64,000 nt of DNA from Anaerolineales bacterium (lineage in GTDB: Bacteria; Chloroflexota; Anaerolineae; Anaerolineales; Villigracilaceae), in contig JAHDWB010000001.1 of NCBI GenBank assembly GCA_023382595.1, positions 1,674,001 to 1,738,000 of the forward strand, in the 5' to 3' direction. Below the pieces are notes generated by a model. The model was not told where the DNA came from and did no database searches. It worked only from the letters and a program-made list of their open reading frames with translations. A program made the position numbers and the translations under genes. Position 1 is the stretch's first letter, and each line of letters begins with the position of its first letter. Positions 62,057-64,000 of the stretch are shown here, one piece after another.

Positions 62057-62893
62057 TCAGGCAAAGAAACCGACGCCCATCGCGCGCGGTCCGGCATGGA
62101 CAACGATGGCGGGTGGCAGTTCATAGACAGGGATGTCCGCGACAGCCACCCTTGATCTTAACTCCGCGACGAGAGTCTCCGCCTCCTGCTCCGCCTCGAC
62201 CTGCAGCACGCTCAAGTAAGCGGACTCTCCGCCTTTGCATCCCTCCGCCACCACATCCACGAGACGGGCGAGCGCGCGTTTCTTCGTCCGCAATTGCTCG
62301 AATGCCTCCACCTGACCGTCCTTCACCTGCAGGATGGGCTTGATCTCCAGCAGTTCCGCCACCAGCCGTTTCGCGCCGCCGATGCGACCGCCCTTGGCGA
62401 GATATTCGAGCGTATCCACCAGGAAGTAGATGCGCCCGCGCGGGATCATGTCGTTCAGCTTCGCCACGATCTCATCGGCGGATTCGCCCGCCTTCGCCAT
62501 ATCATCCGCCAACAGCACGAGCGAGCCGAGGTTGCAGGAGGTGGTGAGCGTATCCACCACGCGGATGTCCACGCCGGGGAACTCCAGCGCAGCCGTCTGC
62601 GCCGAACGAACCGTGCCGCTGGCTTTGCTGGTCGGCGCGACCACGATGACGCTTTCACCATTCCGCTTCGCCTCTTCAAAGACCGGGTAATACTGATGCG
62701 TTTCCGGCGCGGCGGTCTTGGGCAATTCCTTGGCGGCTTTTAGTTTTTGCAGGAATGCAGCGGTGTCGAGTTCCTTATCATCATGGAACGACTCTTCACC
62801 GAAGATGACGATCTGGGGGATCAAGGGGACGCCGCGTTGGGCGAGCAGGTCACGCGGCAAGCCGCAGGTGGTGTCAGCTACGATAATGGTCAT
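62057..62893 (-). CDS. DegV family fatty-acid-binding protein
   Basis: A 278-residue protein with IIVADTTCGLPRDLLAQRG, VAPTSKASGTVRSAQ, DTLTTSCNLGSLVLL and RIYFLVDTLEYLAKGGRIG, which are the lipid-contact segments of DegV/FakB. Such proteins present fatty acids to a kinase (FakA) for phospholipid synthesis. The ATG at 62893 has GGAGG ten bases before it; the frame from 62917 lacks a site. Confidence 0.92.
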   Translation of the reverse strand: MTIIVADTTCGLPRDLLAQRGVPLIPQIVIFGEESFHDDKELDTAAFLQKLKAAKELPKTAAPETHQYYPVFEEAKRNGESVIVVAPTSKASGTVRSAQTAALEFPGVDIRVVDTLTTSCNLGSLVLLADDMAKAGESADEIVAKLNDMIPRGRIYFLVDTLEYLAKGGRIGGAKRLVAELLEIKPILQVKDGQVEAFEQLRTKKRALARLVDVVAEGCKGGESAYLSVLQVEAEQEAETLVAELRSRVAVADIPVYELPPAIVVHAGPRAMGVGFFA

Positions 62894-62968
62894 GGGGAAG
62901 GGTCCTCCGGACTTCATTGTAGCCCCCTTCCGCAGGGAAAATAACTGTCAAACGAACCCAAATTTGTA

Positions 62969-64000
62969 TTACAAATCTCGCTGGTACGTCCTGTGGACCT
63001 TGTAGAAGTCGATGCCGAAGTTCTCCAGATCGCGCTGCATGGCTTCGTTCTCCATGCCGATCTGCACGACCTCGGCATGTTTGAACTGCCCCGAATCGCG
63101 CACGGACTTGAACATTTCGCTGTACAGGATCGCCATGCCGCCGGAGCCGCGGTATTCGGGGATCATGCCCGCGCCGTTGATGTTGAGCCAGTCCGTGCGC
63201 TTCAGTTCGCGCAGGAGGTGGAACCAGCCGAACGGAAATAGCTTCCCCTGTGACCTTTGCAGCGCGGCGGACACATCCGGGTATGCCAGCAGGAAGCCGA
63301 CCGGTTCCTCGCCCTTCATAACGATCTTGATGAGCTTGGGGTCGGCGAACCACAGCAGTTGATCGGCAAGCGCGTCCGCTTCCTCATCAGAGATGGGAGC
63401 GTTGTCCGCGGTGCCGCGCAATGCGCCGTTGTAGAGGTCCTTCAGTTTGGGGACGAGCCTGCGCAGGTCGGAGCGCTTTTCATAGCGGGCGATGTGCAGT
63501 CCGCGGCGCTGTTTGATCCTGTCCGCCAGTTCGTGGATGCGTTCGGGGAAGTGGACATTCCCGCCGATGTAGCCGGAGACCGCATCGCGCAGCGGCTCGA
63601 AACCGAGGGACTCGATGAGGACGGGATAGTAATCGGGGTTGTAGGGCAGACCGAAGGCGGGACGATGCCCGAAGCCCTTCACCAGCAGACCGAAGCCGTC
63701 CATGGGCGTGAAGCCTTTGGGACCGATGATCTTGGTCAAGCCGCGCGAGCGCGACCACGCAACGCCCGCCTCGAACAGTCCCTGCGCGGCTTCGGGGTCG
63801 CGCTCACATTCGAAGAGATAGAAGAAGGCGGTTGTCTCGTTGTTGAACTCGTTGTAGGGACGGTTATCCAGGACGGCGAGCCTGCCGATGGGACGGGTTT
63901 TCGAGTAGGCGACAAAGAATGCGGCGTGGGAATGTTTGTAGAACGGGAACCGCTTTGGGTTAAGGCGGAGGCGTTCGTCGGTTTGCAGGGGCGGCACCCA
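62969..64000 (-). CDS. GNAT-fold acyltransferase-like protein (5' truncated by window)
   Basis: The visible 343 residues begin WVPPLQTDERLRLNP, which is the usual inner start of a family whose N-terminus would be upstream of 64000, so the gene is cut by the window. The N-terminal half has FFVAYSKTRPIGRLAVLD, the C-terminal half IVMKGEEPVGFLLAYPD and GAGMIPEYRGSGGMAIL, the acetyl-CoA loop of a GNAT domain. Function is unknown. The GTG at 63997 is not a real start. Confidence 0.75.
   Translation of the reverse strand, partial: WVPPLQTDERLRLNPKRFPFYKHSHAAFFVAYSKTRPIGRLAVLDNRPYNEFNNETTAFFYLFECERDPEAAQGLFEAGVAWSRSRGLTKIIGPKGFTPMDGFGLLVKGFGHRPAFGLPYNPDYYPVLIESLGFEPLRDAVSGYIGGNVHFPERIHELADRIKQRRGLHIARYEKRSDLRRLVPKLKDLYNGALRGTADNAPISDEEADALADQLLWFADPKLIKIVMKGEEPVGFLLAYPDVSAALQRSQGKLFPFGWFHLLRELKRTDWLNINGAGMIPEYRGSGGMAILYSEMFKSVRDSGQFKHAEVVQIGMENEAMQRDLENFGIDFYKVHRTYQRDL

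Overview
The window looks like a chromosomal segment of a Chloroflexota bacterium, most likely class Anaerolineae. This is an inference from gene style: a long mosaic surface-polysaccharide locus with ABC-type export, a stand-alone B12 subunit of methylmalonyl-CoA mutase next to MeaB, paired short ChrA proteins, DUF4260, and many small intergenic palindromes. No rRNA or tRNA gene was seen, so the placement is tentative.

Layout. Bases 1-48051 form one large glycan locus, nearly all on the + strand. It holds (i) a methyltransferase and a methyltransferase/GT2 fusion on the - strand; (ii) a winged-helix regulator with its own consensus promoter, followed by two SDR sugar enzymes, the Wzm/Wzt exporter (split by an inserted S23-type four-helix-bundle gene), a capsule-type glycosyltransferase, methyltransferases, a PseB-like dehydratase and an RmlD-like reductase; (iii) a dense one-orientation array of DnaA boxes at 17024-17278; (iv) a nonulosonate-type module (NeuB, GT4, AAC(3)-like acetyltransferase, DUF4910, SpsF-like cytidylyltransferase) and more glycosyltransferases; (v) an AT-richer accessory stretch at about 25.8-32.8 kb with a broken lectin-like fragment, a kinase-fold protein, membrane proteins, a repeat-bearing lipoprotein and a Cys-rich secreted protein; (vi) a sulfation and CMP-nonulosonate block with three sulfotransferases, a Sat-CysC fusion that makes PAPS, an SDR, a NeuA-HAD fusion and a second NeuB.

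Bases 48138-64000 are housekeeping and core genes: pfkA, rnz, ftsK, mcmA2, meaB, GNAT, prs, mutM, a universal stress protein, chrA halves, ogt, a TyrA-like dehydrogenase, a GIY-YIG protein, yebC, degV and a GNAT-like protein running off the end.

How it fits together. The locus can plausibly build a glycan containing deoxy-sugars and two nonulosonic acids, methylate and sulfate it, and export it by Wzm/Wzt. The C-terminal domain of Wzt would read the chain end. PAPS for the sulfotransferases can be made by the Sat-CysC fusion inside the same locus. A 19-nt element occurs both at the promoter of the regulator gene and between the divergent promoters of the sat-cysC gene and a membrane glycosyltransferase gene, so the regulator may link the two; this is a hypothesis.
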